Origin: Anisus vortex
Taxonomy: Eukaryota; Mollusca; Gastropoda; Planorbidae
Length of the DNA stretch: 64,000 nucleotides
Reading direction: 5' to 3'
Assembly: GCA_949126835.1 (NCBI GenBank)
Contig: OX421506.1
Span: forward strand, 16,374,447-16,438,446
The position numbers and the translations under genes were made by a program. The notes beneath the pieces are model-generated. The model did not search any database, was not told where the DNA came from, and saw only the letters and a program-made list of their open reading frames with translations. Below are positions 24,701 to 31,601 of this stretch, one piece after another (the first letter of the stretch is position 1; every line of letters starts with the position of its first letter).

Positions 24701-27487
24701 TCAGTCCGAGACAAGGGAAATGAATTGGGACAGCCATGATGCCAGTGTTAATAACATGAAAAACAAATCATTTATTTCATACCTACTTATTAAAAAATAA
24801 ATCGTTATCATTAGCCTAATTGTTATATTTGATCATATCTCAAATATTTGCCACTGTCTAATAATAAAAAAATGAACTATATTGTATATCGAATAATGTA
24901 TTTTAAGACATTAGAAAATATATTTGCAAATATATTTCAAGATGTAATACCATAGACTTTAATACACATGGACCGCTTGATTTAGTATTTCTGCTTAATG
25001 ATGACTTGAATCACTGATGATCGGAATTCCCGATTCTAAATAACGTAATTGCTATACAGGAAAAAAAAAGTTTTTGATATACAAGTTCCGTTTTATTTAA
25101 TCGCTATGATTTTCTCAATGAAAAATTAAAATCGAAAGTAGTACAGAGCGGAAAAATTTATAGATCAGTGTTAGTACTTAGTTTGGCAACCTCGCTGTCA
25201 GTAGCGGAGTGCAAAAAGGCAACGCCTCACTTTCCCCGGCCACACCCTGGATGCGATGCTGCGGCGGAATATCATAGTGAAGTGACGTGACCGTGACCTT
25301 CAAGTCAGTTCGTGAATCGTAAGTCGAGAGGGCGCTGAGTTGTTTGCATTGGCAGTGCAGTAGTTGTTTTTGTGCATTTTCAGACTATTAATTACGAAAA
25401 CGAGTACATTAAATCCCCTAAGTGGCACAAGATGGTCCAGTCGAACTGATGCACTAACACCTCTGCGGTATCAGTTATCTCATGTTTGTGGTGCTTTGGA
25501 AGATATTTCTGAAGACACTAATAGGATCTAGTGGCAGTATTGCGAAAGTAGAAGCACTTGGGTTACTTAAAATATCTCAGACTTCAAGTTTTTTGTTGCA
25601 CTTGTCACAAAGCACAACATATTGTTTCAAGTAAACATAACTAGTAAGATACTGCAAGAAAAGTACTTAAGTCTCCAGAGAGCAGTTATGCAGCTGAAAA
25701 AAAAAACGAAGAGTTTTTGGTTACAGCTAAAAGTGATTTAAAGTACAACAGAGTTCTGGTTGATGCTAATAAAGTAGCATAAGACGTTGCATGGAATAGA
25801 ACCAGTATTTGAGAAAGAGAAGGTCCGAACTCGAAAAAAGAAGAGCATGGTTGATTACGAATTATCAGATGCATCTGTAAATATTTCAGGTGACCCCTCA
25901 GAAAGTTTCAAGATCCACTTTTGTGTTGCTGCTTTAGACACAGCTGTTTATGCTGTAAAAGAAAGATTTTACCAGTTAAATAAAGTATCTGGTGTCTTTC
26001 GATTTGTATACAACATTCCTGACCTTAAAAAGAAGACTACATCAGAGGTTAAGTCGATGTGCAAAAGCTTGGGAAAAGCATTAACAATTGAAAAAGATGA
26101 ATGTTTGAATAAATCTGACATTGCTGCTGACACGACAGTGTTCTGAAGTAAGATCTATGTCTCATCATCTCCGTGACTTAGAATCAAACCCTAAATTTAA
26201 GAATTCCTAAACTACATTTACCAACAGAATCTTAAAAAATGGATTTCCTAACATTTGTGTAGACCTTCGTATTTTTCTTACGTTGCCACTTTTCAAAACT
26301 TAAGGTAATTTAAACCTATCGTTGTAGTACAATGTGTCAGGAGAGACTTTCGGGTCTGGCGACAATTTATATATTATAGTGAGATAGCAAGCCAGACTCA
26401 AAAGCCCTCATACAAGAATTCGCTAAGCAGAAATCAAGAAAAGTACCATTATGGTTTTAGTCTTTAAGAGTATAAATACTGTTAATCAGTATTTAAAAGT
26501 GACTTTTGGACCGTAGCTAAGAAAATAAGGATCCAATATCAAGCAATATCAAGTAATCTTTGTATATTTATTTAAGTATTATAAAAACAGACAAAAATAT
26601 CTATAATCTGTGAGTTTCGGTTTGTTATTAAGAGAACTGTACATAGTGCAGGTATAAGACCTATAAACTCATATATCTAATGTAAAACTGTGTGTGAAGT
26701 AACTTTTCTAATATAATAATTTAGATTTCTAATAATTAATCTATAATGCAAAGCCATTGTTACTTTTCAATCAACTGTTTTATTTACATTTCACAGTCCT
26801 CAATCAAAGGTTATAAAATAAAACTATTTGTTGGGCTATAACAATTATGAACAAAGACCCATTTTCGAAGTTCCTGACCCGGCAGACCCCGCTGAAGGCA
26901 CTTTAATGAGGGCGCAGAATTTTTTTTCGCCTAGGGCGTCAAAAACCCTAGAGCCGGCCATGAACGCAGTGGAAGAATAACAAAGACCAGAAAAGTTGGT
27001 TTTAGAAACGACAAATCATGCGCAGACCAGATAGCAACTCACCGAATCATCATCGAACAATCCCTAGAATGGCAGTCAACGATGTACCTAAATTTCATTG
27101 ACTTTCACGAATCTTCAACACAAACCAAAGACTAAATATCATAATATTGAGAAATCTCAGATAGAGTAAGGATAACACCTCTAGCATATGTACAGGTTCA
27201 CACCATTTTTTTATTTTTTTTTAATTAAACATCACTATTCTAGAACGAATTATAAAAAAAAAATATAAAAAAATAATACGAAATAACTGATTAATTAATT
27301 AAGACATTTTTTTCGTATAGTCTATGTCTTTGGCCCTCAGTTACAGAAAGATATATTAAGGTATGTAGAGGTCCTTAAAAGTTGTCTTACCTCACTTATC
27401 GTATATTTGATGTCTTGATGTAGTTCTCGTTTGGCTTGCAGTCTCTTGGCTGTTCTATTAGCATTATCTGTTATTTCCCTCATATAT
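6678..27487 (-). CDS. Reprolysin-type (M12B) metalloproteinase with degenerate zinc site, 3' twelve exons
   Basis: Minus-strand gene assembled from twelve exons: 27391-27487, 24510-24587, 21855-22003, 21694-21731, 20667-20775, 20381-20512, 15208-15358, 11005-11136, 10458-10512, 9263-9403, 7827-7926 and 6678-6753. All introns are GT-AG; all eleven junctions keep phase and no internal stop occurs (1,258 nt, 418 residues plus TAG; the first nucleotide completes a codon from upstream). Domain order is M12B protease, ADAM-type cysteine-rich region, two six-cysteine modules and a short tail. Family members are secreted or membrane zinc endopeptidases, but here the position of HExxHxxGxxHD reads RLIALLLGSNYD, so zinc binding and catalysis should be lost. 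The Met-turn (NIMSP) and FSTCSI segments remain. Signal peptide and most of the propeptide are not in the visible exons. Introns hold transposons and minisatellites. No EST or homology search was possible; the family call rests on motif recognition. Confidence 0.88.
6754..7826. other. Last intron, no gene seen
   Basis: AT-rich intron. A GC-rich near-palindrome, ccccgggccccgtcgggg at 7,718-7,735, stands out in an AT-rich surround with TA runs at 7,750-7,810. A 72-codon minus frame at 7,444-7,662 has no recognisable domain or fitting splice phase and is left out. Confidence 0.6.
7827..7926 (-). CDS. Metalloproteinase exon: C-terminal six-cysteine module 2
   Basis: 100 nt, phase 1 to 2. Acceptor ttataccctcag, donor gtgagt. 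Encodes CLYGDRDHLCRLHPKASK and CVTDQNVYMCCYYC. Six cysteines are spaced C-x8-C-x8-C-x8-CC-x2-C. It is probably a diverged duplicate of the module at 9,263-9,403. A longer open frame through this place runs past both splice sites and is not the real product. Confidence 0.88.
7927..8939. other. Intron sequence, no feature recognised
   Basis: Right-hand part of the intron between the two cysteine-module exons before the 24-bp array begins. Only short chance frames and AT-rich sequence are visible. Confidence 0.5.
8940..9245. repeat. 24-bp degenerate minisatellite
   Basis: About a dozen imperfect copies of a 24-bp unit with core gaaatgctacgaccagtg followed by taaatc. Copies diverge toward the left end. 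The minus-strand translation cycles every eight residues (VVAFRFTL-like), so the apparent 102-codon frame is repeat and not a gene. The array ends about 18 bp before the donor end of exon 9,263-9,403, inside the intron. Confidence 0.85.
9263..9403 (-). CDS. Metalloproteinase exon: C-terminal six-cysteine module 1
   Basis: 141 nt, phase 1 to 1. Acceptor cttttcatctag, donor gtgaga. Encodes NCLFGNQPAESDFPDDFN, then CEKDADCYDDYSRGICCSTC and a short tail. Six cysteines are spaced C-x16-C-x5-C-x8-CC-x2-C. It shares the C-L-aromatic-G start and C-x8-CC-x2-C end with the next exon. The layout recalls PLAC and ShK-like modules, but I cannot assign it to either. Confidence 0.88.
9552..9629. mobile_element. 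Short piggyBac-type MITE candidate
   Basis: A 78-bp segment is bounded by TTAA at 9,552-9,555 and 9,626-9,629. Just inside are imperfect inverted repeats: ctcattccgtgcc on the left and the complement of ggcacagaatgag on the right, one mismatch. TTAA target sites and TIRs ending near TGCC are features of piggyBac-type non-autonomous elements. Too short to encode a protein. Family assignment is inference. Confidence 0.5.
9905..10013. mobile_element. Foldback/MITE-like inverted repeat element
   Basis: A 109-bp element with terminal inverted repeats of about 20 bp: cccagcgggcacaccacgtc at the left and its complement with one extra G at the right end. The loop holds two direct copies of cacgtgttttctt. 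The ends are GC-rich in AT-rich surroundings. No clear target-site duplication was seen. Confidence 0.6.
10458..10512 (-). CDS. Metalloproteinase exon: end of cysteine-rich region
   Basis: 55 nt, phase 0 to 1. Acceptor ttatctag, donor gtaagt. Encodes RCQRGRCVPDSTAPTNIT. Joined to the previous GK it gives GK-x-C-x-x-G-x-CV, the standard ending of the ADAM cysteine-rich module. NIT is a possible N-glycosylation site. Confidence 0.87.
10513..11004. other. Intron between cysteine-rich exons, no feature recognised
   Basis: AT-rich intron sequence with two tgacgtcatca-like stretches near 10,710-10,755. No repeat, coding sequence or RNA was recognised. Confidence 0.5.
11005..11136 (-). CDS. Metalloproteinase exon: cysteine-rich (ADAM_CR_2-like) region
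   Basis: 132 nt, 44 codons, phase 0 to 0. Acceptor ttgtctcaatag, donor gtaaaa. Encodes GHTYNDNTYPSGDTICKN, then IDCDAKGE and APEGMVCDVGK. The C-x-x-x-x-C ... P-x-G-x-x-C-x-x-GK layout matches the cysteine-rich region of secreted ADAM/ADAMTS-like proteases (consensus C..lwC...G..C..gkwC). A SINE head begins about 55 bp upstream of the acceptor. Confidence 0.88.
11191..11297 (+). mobile_element. tRNA-derived SINE, 5' half (interrupted)
   Basis: The plus strand has a tRNA-like head: box A-like aggccgagcgg at 11,203-11,213 and box B-like ggtttagaatcc at 11,246-11,257, spaced as in a Pol III promoter. A pyrimidine-rich segment follows, ending ccctgagtct. The body continues at 14,673 after the LINE insertion. 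I recall closely similar SINEs from pulmonate gastropods; this is memory, not a search. Confidence 0.65.
11394..13050 (-). pseudogene. LINE ORF part 3: reverse transcriptase and C-terminal tail
   Basis: Reverse transcriptase with NYRPVSLTS, HGFRKNRSCETQL, DFSKAFDKVHH, GVPQGTVLGPLLF and FADD (codons at 12,163-12,174), then YLGVIIND and YAASVWDPS. The aspartates of both catalytic boxes are present. The frame of the main part stops at 11,485, but one extra base near 11,517 hides the normal ending; in the shifted frame the sequence continues YKYSFFPSGIRAWNGLPE to a TAA at 11,394-11,396, a typical CR1/Jockey-group C-terminus. Except for the three frame lesions listed for the element, the coding sequence is well kept. 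Confidence 0.92.
13007..13924 (-). pseudogene. LINE ORF part 2: endonuclease core
   Basis: Same frame as part 1 after the TAA. It holds GSVYIPPN, MGDFNLPD (GDFN codons at 13,727-13,738), LDLFLT and GLSDHD (SDH codons at 13,517-13,525), the catalytic motifs of AP-like endonucleases in non-LTR elements. The linker to the reverse transcriptase follows. An extra base in a T6 run at 13,050-13,055 sends the frame to a stop at 13,007. The endonuclease makes the target nick that primes reverse transcription. Confidence 0.88.
13925..14672 (-). pseudogene. LINE ORF part 1: 2A-like motif, PHD finger, start of endonuclease
   Basis: The open frame begins at the element's 5' edge without an ATG. A leucine-rich run leads into GDVESNPGP at 14,519-14,545. 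A C4HC3 PHD-type finger follows (14,351-14,503) with CNIC, CDTC, WYHASC and WHCVQC. The endonuclease begins with LTINFRSIKNK and includes SETWL and RHGGVLLAIK. A TAA at 13,925-13,927 ends it early; the next 39 codons continue the endonuclease in the same frame, so one nonsense change separates the parts. Confidence 0.88.
14519..14545 (-). other. 2A-like ribosome-skipping motif
   Basis: Nine codons encode GDVESNPGP, matching the 2A consensus D-V/I-E-x-N-P-G-P and preceded by five leucines and an alanine. In known 2A-like sequences the ribosome skips the final Gly-Pro bond, separating what lies upstream from the PHD-endonuclease-RT part. 2A-like sequences have been described at the N-terminus of APE-type non-LTR elements. 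Confidence 0.85.
14673..14800 (+). mobile_element. tRNA-derived SINE, 3' half (after LINE insertion)
   Basis: Begins tctacccagctctgatggg and runs through tacctgacactagatggggg and a purine-rich stretch, ending near a T-run at about 14,790-14,800. This fits as the continuation of the SINE half that ends ccctgagtct at 11,297, on the same strand. The right boundary is approximate. Confidence 0.6.
15208..15358 (-). CDS. Metalloproteinase exon: linker and start of cysteine-rich region
   Basis: 151 nt, phase 2 to 0. Acceptor tattcattag, donor gtatga. Encodes TSDNIPRCLFTTNP and then YTGQMLDVDTICRRTM. The segment TGQ-x-x-D-x-D-x-x-C corresponds to the PGQ-x-Y-x-x-D-x-QC found just after the protease domain in ADAM/ADAMTS-like proteins of molluscs. 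The donor is the weakest of the set, but phase 0 fits the next exon. A 72-bp AT hairpin (15,419-15,490) lies about 60 nt upstream of the acceptor. Confidence 0.85.
15419..15490. repeat. AT-rich perfect-ended hairpin
   Basis: Left arm atcacatttattatt and right arm aataataaatgtgat are perfect complements around a TA-rich loop. It lies in the intron about 60 nt upstream of the acceptor of exon 15,208-15,358. It could be a MITE remnant or a simple AT foldback. Confidence 0.6.
15491..17105. other. Intron sequence, no feature recognised
   Basis: AT-rich intron DNA. A stretch near 15,666-15,700 (tctcgtctgatc, gctaagg) recalls part of 5S rRNA but does not extend, so no RNA gene is called. No coding exon of fitting phase was seen. 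Confidence 0.5.
17755..18250. repeat. 20-bp degenerate minisatellite
   Basis: About 24 imperfect copies of a 20-bp unit with core gcccagaagaccaatccgct. Copies vary strongly, which suggests an old array without recent homogenisation. It lies inside the TIR-bounded element. Confidence 0.8.
18567..18711 (-). mobile_element. Old 3' fragment of the same CR1-like LINE family
   Basis: From acgctccttct at 18,567 the sequence matches the LINE 3' end from 11,315 rightward: tcttgcattttta, gttttaaatga and aacccattc are shared, with scattered differences. It covers the 3' UTR and the last coding stretch, then breaks off. It is more diverged than the copy at 11.3-14.7 kb. Confidence 0.75.
18870..19396. 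other. Intron sequence, no feature recognised
   Basis: AT-rich intron DNA between two inverted-repeat elements. No exon, repeat array or RNA gene was recognised. Confidence 0.5.
19397..20346. mobile_element. 950-bp element with inverted ACTAGT...ATGCCCGTCAAA ends
   Basis: The left end reads actagtggttatgcccgtc. The right end is its complement with a 3-nt insertion and one mismatch (actagttgtttttatgcccg). Inside are two diverged direct copies of a block around ttcggtatttag and attgtttctggtcg (about 19,505-19,575 and 19,830-19,910), and a GC-richer segment at 19,900-20,160 unlike its surroundings. TA microsatellites lie beside both ends. The right end is only 35 bp from the donor end of exon 20,381-20,512. 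Such ends could belong to a Penelope-like or foldback element; this is a guess. Confidence 0.5.
20381..20512 (-). CDS. Metalloproteinase exon: Met-turn and end of protease domain
   Basis: 132 nt, phase 2 to 2. Acceptor ttcttgttcag, donor gtaaga. Encodes LGSNYDGALSRNIMSPIM and later FSTCSINDIKNWLGHV. GSNYD is the GxxHD end of the zinc motif with the third histidine changed to Tyr. NIMSP is the Met-turn region and the FS-x-CS-I-x-DI-x-x-WL segment is the usual C-terminal helix of the domain. Confidence 0.9.
20667..20775 (-). CDS. Metalloproteinase exon: degenerate active-site exon
   Basis: 109 nt, phase 1 to 2. Acceptor atattttcag, donor gtaagt. Encodes AAHLGMICDTEKATG, then NKTYATVLTTTRLIAL. 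The first part matches the G-x-A-x-x-G-x-x-C segment before the catalytic helix. Where family members have T-HELGH, this copy has T-RLIAL: the first zinc histidine is Arg, the catalytic glutamate Leu and the second histidine Leu. No indel is needed to align it, because the glycine and aspartate that follow in the next exon fall in register. Confidence 0.9.
20776..21693. other. Intron, no feature recognised
   Basis: AT-rich intron. Short frames in it, such as a 74-codon plus frame at 20,848-21,072, show no domain. No repeat of note. Confidence 0.5.
21694..21731 (-). CDS. Metalloproteinase small exon
   Basis: 38 nt, phase 2 to 1. Acceptor atttacag, donor gtaaaa. Joined to the previous exon it gives the segment GFDIYGEYDDDST, which continues LLWT into the TG-x-D-I-Y run expected in this family. 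Its length and phase fit both neighbours exactly, which is strong support for so short an exon. Confidence 0.85.
21855..22003 (-). CDS. Metalloproteinase exon: mid protease domain
   Basis: 149 nt, phase 0 to 2. Acceptor tttttcag, donor gtgagg. Encodes RFNIYPSTSM..., then NGYDLLEKFESWLYDNN and ends AAHNYDFALLWT. The pattern of a FxxW helix followed by D-x-A-x-L-x-T is typical of reprolysin domains (usually HDhavLlTg). It is open only in this frame across the whole exon. Confidence 0.88.
22280..24415. repeat. 44-bp dimeric minisatellite in an intron
   Basis: The array has a 44-bp period composed of two related 22-bp halves, ctactgctaggagaaataaa-ga and ctactgctagaagtaatacc-ga. Length divided by unit gives about 45 dimers. 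The left half (to about 23,480) is mainly the gctaggaga/gctagaagt type; from about 23,480 to 24,090 units switch to gttaagaga/cttttagaaataat; the first type returns near 24,090 and decays by 24,415. It sits in the intron between exons 24,510-24,587 and 21,855-22,003, less than 100 bp from the former. Confidence 0.93.
24510..24587 (-). CDS. Metalloproteinase exon: first beta-strand segment
   Basis: 78 nt, phase 0 to 0. Acceptor tatctcag, donor gtaagt. Encodes 26 residues beginning VNKLFASLQPRLTIEIYV, which fits the reprolysin pattern of a helix then a strand near the N-terminus of the catalytic domain. It sits just left of the hAT relic intron and just right of the 44-bp minisatellite intron. 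Confidence 0.82.
24588..25190. other. Intron left of the hAT relic, no feature recognised
   Basis: AT-rich intron sequence. A ctcatcagtccgag stretch at about 24,697 recalls part of a hammerhead ribozyme but lacks two essential guanosines, so it is not called. Confidence 0.5.
25191..26962 (+). mobile_element. Probable extent of the hAT transposon
   Basis: The transposase relic is preceded by a GC-richer leader from about 25,191 and followed by an end-like segment at 26,880-26,962 (gggcgtcaaaaaccctagag followed by ccggccatg), which I recall as typical of hAT 3' ends. The left terminal repeat was not found, so both limits are approximate. Confidence 0.5.
25430..26440 (+). pseudogene. hAT-superfamily transposase relic (ZMYM1-like)
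   Basis: Plus-strand transposase fragments in several frames. First GTRWSSRTDAL and ALEDISEDTN, then FFVALVTKHNILFQVN and SKILQEKYLSLQRAV, then GIEPVFEKEKVRTRKKK (in a 119-codon frame at 25,787-26,146) with LDTAVYAVKERFYQL and VYNIPDLKKK, and finally the dimerisation region FPNICVDLRIFLTLP and ETFGSGDNLYI-like remains. This order is that of hAT transposases related to zinc-finger MYM-type protein 1. Several stops and frameshifts show it is dead. It lies in a metalloproteinase intron, opposite to the gene. Confidence 0.85.
26985..27115 (+). pseudogene. RTE-like LINE reverse transcriptase fragment
   Basis: The plus strand encodes RKVGFRNDKSCADQIATHR and IIIEQSLEWQSTMYLNF followed by IDFHE. This is the GFR-x-x-x-SC-x-DQI...Y-x-NF-x-DF block of RTE-type reverse transcriptases; the catalytic region after DF is missing. 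It abuts the hAT end and stops abruptly. Confidence 0.75.
27391..27487 (-). CDS. Metalloproteinase exon: start of protease domain
   Basis: 97 nt, entered in phase 2 and left in phase 0. Acceptor attttag, donor gtaaga. It encodes YMREITDNANRTAKRLQ and continues to ...KYTISE. The basic, helical stretch leads into the usual start of an M12B protease domain, where NxxxxLxP follows. The matching phase with the exon at 24.5 kb supports it. The exon supplying the first two nucleotides of its first codon is uncertain. Confidence 0.75.
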
Positions 27488-28865
27488 CTAAAATACATGT
27501 AATCTATTTGTAATGGTTTGTGTGTCAAACTGATTTTTAGAAATTTTCCTGTAAGGCATTTGTTAAAAAAATGCATTTTTTTCACTGTTCAATCTTTAAT
27601 TAATTTACTATAATATATTTGTAATTATCAGTGGAGTAGTCATGATTGAAATGTAGGGGGCGAAAGGGGCATATTAAGAAAAGTTACGGTTTGGATCTTG
27701 CATGGCATGGAACCTCATTCTATCATCTAGATAGAAATGAGACGGCTAGGAACGCAATGCCCACTCAGAGCTGAATAGAGTCCCTGTTTACGGACGCCAA
27801 GTGGGAAGTGAGGCTCATTGAGCATTTCGTAAATGTGTGGATGGCAGCTAGAAGAACGAGTTTGTCTAAGGTTCTGAAAAAAGTGTGCTATTTGCAGTTA
27901 ATTTGTATTGTAAATATTAGAAGGAATGCCAGCAATTTAAAGAATATCTAAAAAATCCCCAGGCAAATATTCCTTAACCGATTTGGGAACCGTTTCTCTA
28001 TAATAACATCTGGAGTTGCAATACCAACAAAAAGTAAAAAAAATAAAATATGTTCGTTGTTGTTTTGTTAAAATATACAATTAAGTTAAACCCCCAACGA
28101 GGCGTTGTGTTAACATTGTAAATAACAATGCAGCCTGTTTTGTAGCCTTATCTACCAAACAAAACATAGAGCGAATAAAGTGTAGATAAGCATTTTGTTC
28201 CAAAAGATATTGACGATATTAAAACAGCGACCACATGCAATGTCAGGTTTATATTAAAGTGAAGTATTGTATGATTAGGGTTCAAACTTTGTGCGTATGG
28301 ATATCATGGTAAGAATGGGAAATGGAGAGAGTTCACGATATACGTCAGCAATAAGTTGCATAGCTAAAAAAATGGCTTTTTAGCAGTGTCTTCACGAATA
28401 TTATTTTGTTCTGTATAGGTTCTTGTTCACGATAATAATAACTCAAGCCACTCAACGTATGTTTGAAAGAGAAAAAAAAACACCTTCATCGGTAGCTATG
28501 CAGAAATTATCAAGACAGTAATCAACAACTCAGATATCAACAAAAACATAAAACCGCACTAATGCCTTTATATTGATTTTGGTGCAGAAAGTACTAGATT
28601 ATCCCGAAGATTTCCGAATGCAAAAGAAAATCGTACTAGCAAGTTGAGGAAATTACGAGAAAGCATAATAATTAATTTTCGTCATAATAAAAAATCGACT
28701 TACTCTCTACATTTACGCTCTACACCAAAACCAAGTGTAAATCAACTATTATACATAGATTAACAAGACACTCTAATAAACAATAAAGAAACTTTTTTTT
28801 TACATGCTAGACACATAGTACAACAATTTCTTCTGGCAATTGATCTAGTAGTCCCATTAGCAGAG
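27488..28865. other. Upstream intron sequence, only a tentative microexon
   Basis: Mostly AT-rich DNA. Apart from the 16-nt candidate at 28,704-28,719 no minus-strand exon with a good donor in the needed phase was found. The region 27,640-27,860 is less AT-rich and may be an old repeat of unknown type. Confidence 0.45.
28704..28719 (-). CDS. Tentative 16-nt microexon upstream of the first certain exon
   Basis: On the minus strand a T-rich tract ending in tag precedes 16 nt, followed by the good donor gtaagt. With two nucleotides completing a codon it would encode Arg-Lys-Cys-Arg and leave two nucleotides, the phase needed by exon 27391-27487. A microexon this short can arise by chance, so support is weak. 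Confidence 0.25.
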
Positions 28866-29044
28866 AGCATCTCAGCAAGGAGATGGAGTTGGATGGGACA
28901 CGTCTGCAGAATGTCAGCTGGCTTCCTCCCCAGGACATCCCTGAGATAGACCCTCAAGGGAAAAAAGTCGAAAGGCAGACCAAAAAAAAAAGGAGATGGA
29001 TGGCGGAAAGGGACTTAAAGGCTAGAGGCCTGAACTTGGAAACA
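28866..29044 (+). pseudogene. RTE-like LINE C-terminal tail, left half
   Basis: The plus strand encodes ARRWSWMGHVCRMSAGFLPR, then GKKSKGRPKKK and, after a frame change in the A10 run at 28,982-28,991, RWMAERDLKARGLNLETG. R-x-W-x-W-x-GH-x-x-RM ... GRPK ... is the conserved C-terminal tail of RTE-type LINE proteins. A TAG stands in place of a usual Trp codon. The last codons (DLKARGLNLETG) are the seed of the minisatellite that follows. Confidence 0.8.
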
Positions 29045-31525
29045 GGACTTAAAGGCAGAGGCCTGAACTTGGAAACAGGACTTAAAGGCAGAGGCCTGAA
29101 CTTGGAAACAGGACTTAAAGGTAGAGGCCTGAACTTGGAAACAGGACTTAAAGGCAGAGGCCTGAACTTGGAAACAGGACTTAAAGGCAGAGGCCTGAAC
29201 TTGGAAACAGGACTTAAAGGCAGAGACCTGAACTTGGAAACAGGACTTAAAGGCTAGAGGCCTGAACTTGGAAACAGGACTTAAAGGCTAGAGGCCTAAA
29301 CTTGGAAACAGGACTTAAAGGCTAGAGGCCTGAACTAGTAAACATGACTTAAAGGCTAGAGGCCTGAACTAGGAAACAGGACTTAAAGGCTAGAGGCCTG
29401 AACTTGGAAACAGGACTTAAAGGCTAGAGGCCTGAACTAGTAAACAGTACTTAAAGGCTAGAGGCCTGAACTTGGAAACAGGACTTAAAGGCTAGAGGCC
29501 TGAACTTGGAAACAGGACTTAAAGGCTAGAGGCCTGAACTAGGAAACAGGACTTAAAGGCTAGAGGCCTGAACTAGTAAACATGACTTAACGGCTAGAGG
29601 CCTGAACTAGGAAACAGGACTTAAAGGCTAGAGGCCTGAACTTGGAAACAGGACTTAAAGGCTAGAGGCCTGAACTAGTAAACATGACTTTAAGGCTAGA
29701 GGCCTGAACTTGGAAACAAGACTTAAAAGCTAGAGGCATGAACTAGTAAACAGGACTTAAAGGCTAGAGGCCTGAACTTGGAAACAGGACTTAAAGGCTT
29801 GAGGCCTGAACTAGGAAACATGACTTAAAGGCTAGAGGCCTGGACTATGAAACATGACTTAAAGGCTAGAGGCATGAACTAGGAAACAGGACTTAAAGGC
29901 TAGAGGCCTGAACTTGGAAACAGGACTTAAAGGCTAGAGGCCTGAACTTGGAAACAGGACTTAAAAGCTAGAGGCCTAAACTTGGAAACAGGACTTAAAG
30001 GCTAGATGCCTCAACTTGTAAACATGACTTAAAGGCTAGAGGCCTGAACTAGGAAACAGGACTTAAAGGCTAGAGGCCTGAACTTGGAAACAGGACTTAA
30101 TAGCTAGAGGCCTGAACTAGTAAACAGGACTTAAAGGCTAGAGGCCTGAACTTGGAAACAGGACTTAAAGGCTAGAGGCCTGAACTAGTAAACAGGACTT
30201 AAAGGCTAGAGGCCTGAACTTGGAAACATGACTTAAAGGCTTGAGGCCTGAACTAGGAAACATGACTTAAAGGCTAGAGGCCTGAACTATGAAACATGAC
30301 TTAAAGGCTAGAGGCCTGAACTAGGTAACAGGACTTAAAGGCTAGAGGCCTGAACTTGGAAACAGGACTTAAAGGCTAGAGGCCTGAACCTGGAAACAGG
30401 ACTTAAAGGCTAGAGGCCTGAACTTGGAAACAGGACTTAAAGGCTAGAGGCCTGAACTTGGAAACAGGACTTAAAGGCTAGAGGCCTGAACTAGGAAACA
30501 TGACTTAAAGGCTAGAGGCCTGAACTAGTAAACATGACTTAACGGCTAGAGGCCTGAACTAGGAAACAGGACTTAAAGGCTAGAGGCCTGAACTTGGAAA
30601 CAGGACTTAAAGGCTAGAGGCCTGAAATAGTAAACAGGACTTTAAGGCTAGAGGCCTGAACTTGGAAACAGGACTTAAAGGCTTGAGGCCTGAACTAGGA
30701 AACATGACTTAAAGGCTAGAGGCCTGGACTATGAAACATGACTTAAAAGCTAGAGGCCTGAACTAGGTAACAGGACTTAAAGGCTAGAGGCCTGAACTTG
30801 GAAACAGGACTTAAAGGCTAGAGGCCTGAACTTGGAAACAGGACTTAAAGGCTAGAGGCCTGAACTTGGAAACATGAATTAAAGGCTAGAGGCCTGAACT
30901 AGGAAACATGACTTAAAGGCTAGAGGCCTGAACTAGTAAACAGGACTTAAAGGTTAGAGGCCTGAACTAGGTAACAGGACTTAAAGGCTAGAGGCCTGAA
31001 CTAGGAAACATGACTTAAAGGCTAGAGGCCTGAAATAGGAAAGAGGACTGAAAGGCTAGAGGCCTGAACTTGGAAACATGACTTAAAGGCTAGAGGCCTG
31101 CACTAGGAAACAGGACTTAAAGGCTAGAAGCATGAACTAGGAAACAGGACATAAAGGCTAGAGGCCTGAACTAGGAAACATGATTTAAAGGCTAGAGGCA
31201 TGAACTACGAAACAGGACTTAAAGGCTAGAGGCCTGAACTAGGAAACATGACTTAAAGTCTAGAGGCCTGAACTAGGAAACAGGACTTAAAGGCTAGAGG
31301 CCTGAACTAGTAAACAGGACTTAAAGGCTAGAGGCCTGAACTTGGAAACAGGACTTAAAGGCTAGAGGCCTGAACTAGGAAACAGGACTTAAAGGCTAGA
31401 GGCCTGAACTTGGAAAAAGGACTTAAAGGCTAGAGGCATGAACTTGGAAACAGGACTTAAAGGCTAGAGGCCTGAAATAGGAAACAGGACTTAAAGGCTA
31501 GAGGCATTAACTTGGAAACAGGACC
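29021..31525. repeat. 33/34-bp minisatellite grown from LINE coding sequence
   Basis: A tandem array of ggacttaaaggctagaggcc followed by tgaacttggaaaca. The first six or so complete units (about 29,050-29,245) are 33 bp (aggcagagg), preserving frame and giving an 11-residue repeat (GLKGRGLNLET). From about 29,250 the unit is 34 bp (aggctagagg), which shifts frame and adds stops. Length divided by 34 gives about 73 copies. Common variants are aactagtaaaca, aactaggaaaca and catgactt. Confidence 0.95.
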
Positions 31526-31601
31526 TCGAGCTGCGATAGAACGAGATAAATGGAGATCGTTGGCTTTCGCCTGAAACGCCCGCCGACGCGGAGAGGACTG
31601 A

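Noticed and set aside
24690..24725. Hammerhead-ribozyme-like stretch ctcatcagtccgagacaagg followed by gaaa
   Set aside because: It resembles a CUGAUGA core but both essential guanosines are C, so it could not be active and may be chance.
28883..29257. 124-codon plus frame running into an 11-residue repeat
   Set aside because: Its first half is a wrong frame of a LINE tail and its second half is the minisatellite; it is not an independent repeat protein gene.
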